Origin: Phallus indusiatus
Lineage: Eukaryota > Basidiomycota > Agaricomycetes > Phallales > Phallaceae
DNA length: 64,000 nt
Reading direction: 5' to 3'
Assembly: GCA_027605045.1 (NCBI GenBank)
Contig: JAQFWX010000106.1
Coordinates: forward strand, 173,189 to 237,188
Each line of letters opens with the position of its first letter. The first letter of the stretch is position 1. Shown here in pieces: positions 61,544-64,000 of this stretch. Made by a program: the position numbers and the translations under genes. The notes beneath the pieces were generated by a model. That model did not search any database. It saw only the letters and a program-made list of their open reading frames with translations, and was not told the origin of the DNA.

Positions 61544-62873
61544 ATGGTCGCTCCATCTTCGAATTGGTTGGCGTTAAAGACGGTTCGTCAGTTTTGCTGC
61601 CAGTGGAACGACCTCTCTTAAAGCTCTTGTTTCTCACCGACATTCTTCTATTAGAAGCTAGCTTTAGAAGATCCGGTAAAAGATGAAAAAGATGACAAGA
61701 GACCGAAAAAACTACGCAAAATAGCAATTACTTCTGAGAGTGTGGAGACTGCATCGGTGACGTCCTCCACCACCAGTACGGTTGGCGGGGTTCGCAAAGC
61801 GTCATTACCACCTGATCCAAGTTCTTCGACTCGAGGAGGGAATCCTGATTCTGTAGAAGCCTTACGACGTATGATTAAAGGAGAAGACTCTCATCCAGAA
61901 TCCCATCTATTGTACGAAAACGATTCGGTCTTCTCTGATGCATGGTCTTTTTTTTTTTAACTATGACGTTGTGGTTTAGGCCTGGGAAGTATATTTCCAT
62001 GGACTGTGAGATGGTTGGAATTGCAGGAGGCTCCGGCACTAACAGAAAATCTTCGAGGAAGAATCAAGATGACGAATCGTCGCTGGCACGAGTTAGTATC
62101 GTTAATTATTACGGCGTTGTTTTACTAGACGAGTTCGTAAGACAACGAGAACGTGTTACTGATTGGCGGACACAATTTAGTGGTATACGGCCGAGCGATA
62201 TGACAAAAGGTATGGTCTTTACTCCTGAACATATGTATACTAACGATACCTCAGCAAAACCGTTTATGGATGTACAAAAGCAAGTCGCCGACCTGCTTAA
62301 AGATCGAATTCTAATCGGACACGCTGTTCACAACGATTTGCAATGCCTGTTACTTTCACACCCGCAACATATGACCCGAGATACCCAGTTCCTTGCCGGT
62401 AGGCACGGTACTTTGACACAGAACTTGAAGGCACAAGAGAACGGTGGCCCTGTGAAACGGAGTAAGAGATGGGCGTTACGACACCTTGTTTCACATGAGT
62501 TAGGGATGCAGATTCAACAAGGAGAGCATTCTAGTGTATGTGTTAACTCTTTTCGATACACGGTAACCTTATCTTGGGAACGTAGATCGTTGATGCTCGG
62601 GCTACAATGGCTGTTTATCGACTTCATAAGAAGATATGGGATAAAGGATTTCGTCCCCCAAATAAAGACCAAAACGTTCCTCGATCATCTTCAAAGCGTA
62701 AGCGCGATGACGAAACGCCGGAAGCTGCTCGAGCTGAAGACGATCTGGAAACGAACCGAAAACCTCGGGGATCAGCTCAGGCTTATCGGTCGTTGTCAAT
62801 CGACATAAAGGAGGTCAAAAGTCAAAGGAAGTCTTGTCGGGTTCTAAAAGCCGAAAGGAGAGAAGAACGGTAG
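61544..62873 (+). CDS. REX4: REX4-like 3'-5' RNA exonuclease (DEDDh)
   Basis: Nuclear/nucleolar exonuclease of the Rex4/ISG20 family, involved in pre-rRNA processing in yeast. Starts MVAPSSNWLALKT at 61544, then an intron, a basic/disordered region (KDEKDDKRPKKLRK, about 61680-61900) and a linker. The exonuclease domain follows: SMDCEMVG (first two acidic ligands, exo I), LARVSIVNYYGVVLLDEFV, GIRPSDMTK, the exo II aspartate in HAVHNDLQCLLL, and exo III split by an intron as HSS|IVDARATM, giving H-x4-D. All five DEDDh residues are visible. The tail is basic (KRKRDDETPEAARAEDD, KAERREER), as usual for Rex4. Intron joins are in frame at SDAW-PGKY, MTKA-KPF and HSS-IVD. Confidence 0.9.
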
Positions 62874-64000
62874 CTGACGATGATTGGTGGGCAGAGCTTT
62901 GATGAAGACTGTACGAGTATTGAGCTATTGTTTCGTTTCGAGTGATACCAATAACTGCGCAGTGTAATGCTACCTCATGCAACTACAATTTAAATATCAG
63001 GAATGTCCCAGGCGATACCCCCGGAGTCCTCGACGCCACTCTCGGCAGCTTGAGTTTATCTACCGGACTTTCAAACGCACCGAGTATAAAATATTACCAG
63101 TTGCGAGATGAACGCTTTCCCTTCCTTCCTTTAATTTATGTTCACTTCGATAATCAACTCTTTCCTTCCGACGTATTGCCCAGCAAACCAACCTTCGCAC
63201 TGTCACCCATGATTACACTACTGACTTAGGAACGCCTAGGAGACGTACATTGAAAAGGCTACAACAATCAATTTCTTCAAATCGAGGAAAGGCAGAATTT
63301 CCGATCCCCTTGATACCCCGGCGAAAGCCGCTATATTTGTGGATGAACCAAGACTAATGGACTTCAGACTCTGACTCCGAAGAGAATATAGTGTCAATCC
63401 ATTACCAGGTTGATTCCATATTTCCATGAATTCCAGACTTCAAAGCTTTAGGCCTAGGCTGTAAACACGCATACATATATATGCTGTCGGGGAAGACCAC
63501 TAAATTCTTTGTTTCACCGCCAAGCTTCTCTCCCCAGTTCCGCTATCTAATTAGATTATTGTGACATTTTTTTGTGAGACTCGTTCGTTAACTCGTTCGT
63601 CATGTAAAGCAAAAAACCTGGTATGTACGTTTAGGAGAAACAGGCAATTACCCAGAGCATTTTCTAAAAAAATTAATGCAATTATAAGGAGTGATCCTTC
63701 AACAAAGAACTCTAGGTTCCTTAATGTCACTGGTGTACCGTAGTGTGGAACTAAAGGACACGGCCATACAATGTGTGAAACGTCTTCTATAATATGAGTT
63801 ATAACTGGGTGAATGATCGATGATCGCCCGGACTTGCCTGAGTAAACGCTTTCAGCTGAAGAAAGACAGTCGCGACGTAATTCAAGTCCATGAACAAAAT
63901 TCACTAGTAATGTACTCTCAGAAGGGAAAAGATCCTTTTACTCGAAGGATTTGCCATTCCGGAACGGAAAAGACTTTGTGCAGTCACCGCGGAGCATTAT
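62874..64000. other. Right end of window, no gene recognised
   Basis: About 1.1 kb. Open frames at 62942-63229 (+) and 63551-63904 (-) have no start context, splicing partners or motifs that I can identify. It may contain the end or promoter of a gene outside the window. Confidence 0.35.

Noticed and set aside
63551..63904. 117-codon minus-strand frame near the right end
   Set aside because: No recognisable motif, start context or intron partner; coding status cannot be supported.

Overview
The window is nuclear DNA from a filamentous basidiomycete, most likely an agaricomycete. The genes are dense and on both strands. Almost every gene is cut by short GT-AG introns of about 50-65 nt, often with a CTAAC/CTAAT-like branch site. 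Several products belong to basidiomycete-typical families: a DUF6534 membrane protein, a 7-TM protein, a type II membrane protein with a Cys-rich outer domain, and a fungal alpha/beta hydrolase. Gene models were built by reading exons by eye and joining them at splice sites that keep the frame. Exon ends given as numbers were worked out base by base; other internal boundaries are approximate.

Layout. 1-7.9 kb: 3' part of the mitochondrial Lon protease (+), a SUN-domain nuclear-envelope protein (-) and a gamma-butyrobetaine/trimethyllysine dioxygenase (+). 8.2-13.0 kb: an intact proline iminopeptidase (-) flanked by two broken relics, one tandem and one inverted. 13.5-19.5 kb: a doubtful small gene, the PP2A catalytic subunit (-), a small predicted mitochondrial protein (+) and a carnitine acyltransferase (+) with both mitochondrial and peroxisomal signals. 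19.8-24.5 kb: a 7-TM protein (-), a Yar1-like ankyrin protein (+) and a His-rich type II membrane protein (+). 25-31.6 kb: an MFS relic, an intact MFS transporter (-) and an RluA-type pseudouridine synthase (-). 31.6-33.9 kb: no confident gene. 33.9-37.4 kb: two secreted aspartic proteases, tail to tail. 38.3-49.0 kb: four GIT1-like glycerophosphodiester/phosphate permeases in tandem (-). 49.7-54.1 kb: CWC15 (-), SYM1/Mpv17 (-), a CHY zinc-finger protein (+) and a 72-residue orphan (+). 54.4-57.8 kb: two alpha/beta hydrolases (-), the upstream one frameshifted. 58.5-62.9 kb: a DUF6534 protein (+), an intron-containing tRNA-Gln (-) and the REX4 exonuclease (+). The last 1.1 kb shows nothing clear.

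How it fits together. Conserved single-copy housekeeping genes (Lon, SUN, PP2A, CWC15, SYM1, REX4) alternate with locally duplicated nutrient-handling genes: peptidases, permeases, hydrolases and an MFS carrier. The duplicates range from nearly identical pairs to decayed relics, so the window records repeated local duplication. The most notable single observation is the PP2A gene. Its last coding exon stops exactly after the conserved C-terminal -DYFL, and the stop codon lies alone in the next exon, so the methylatable C-terminal leucine depends on removing one intron. I found no convincing wholly new multi-gene system, CRISPR array or intact transposon.
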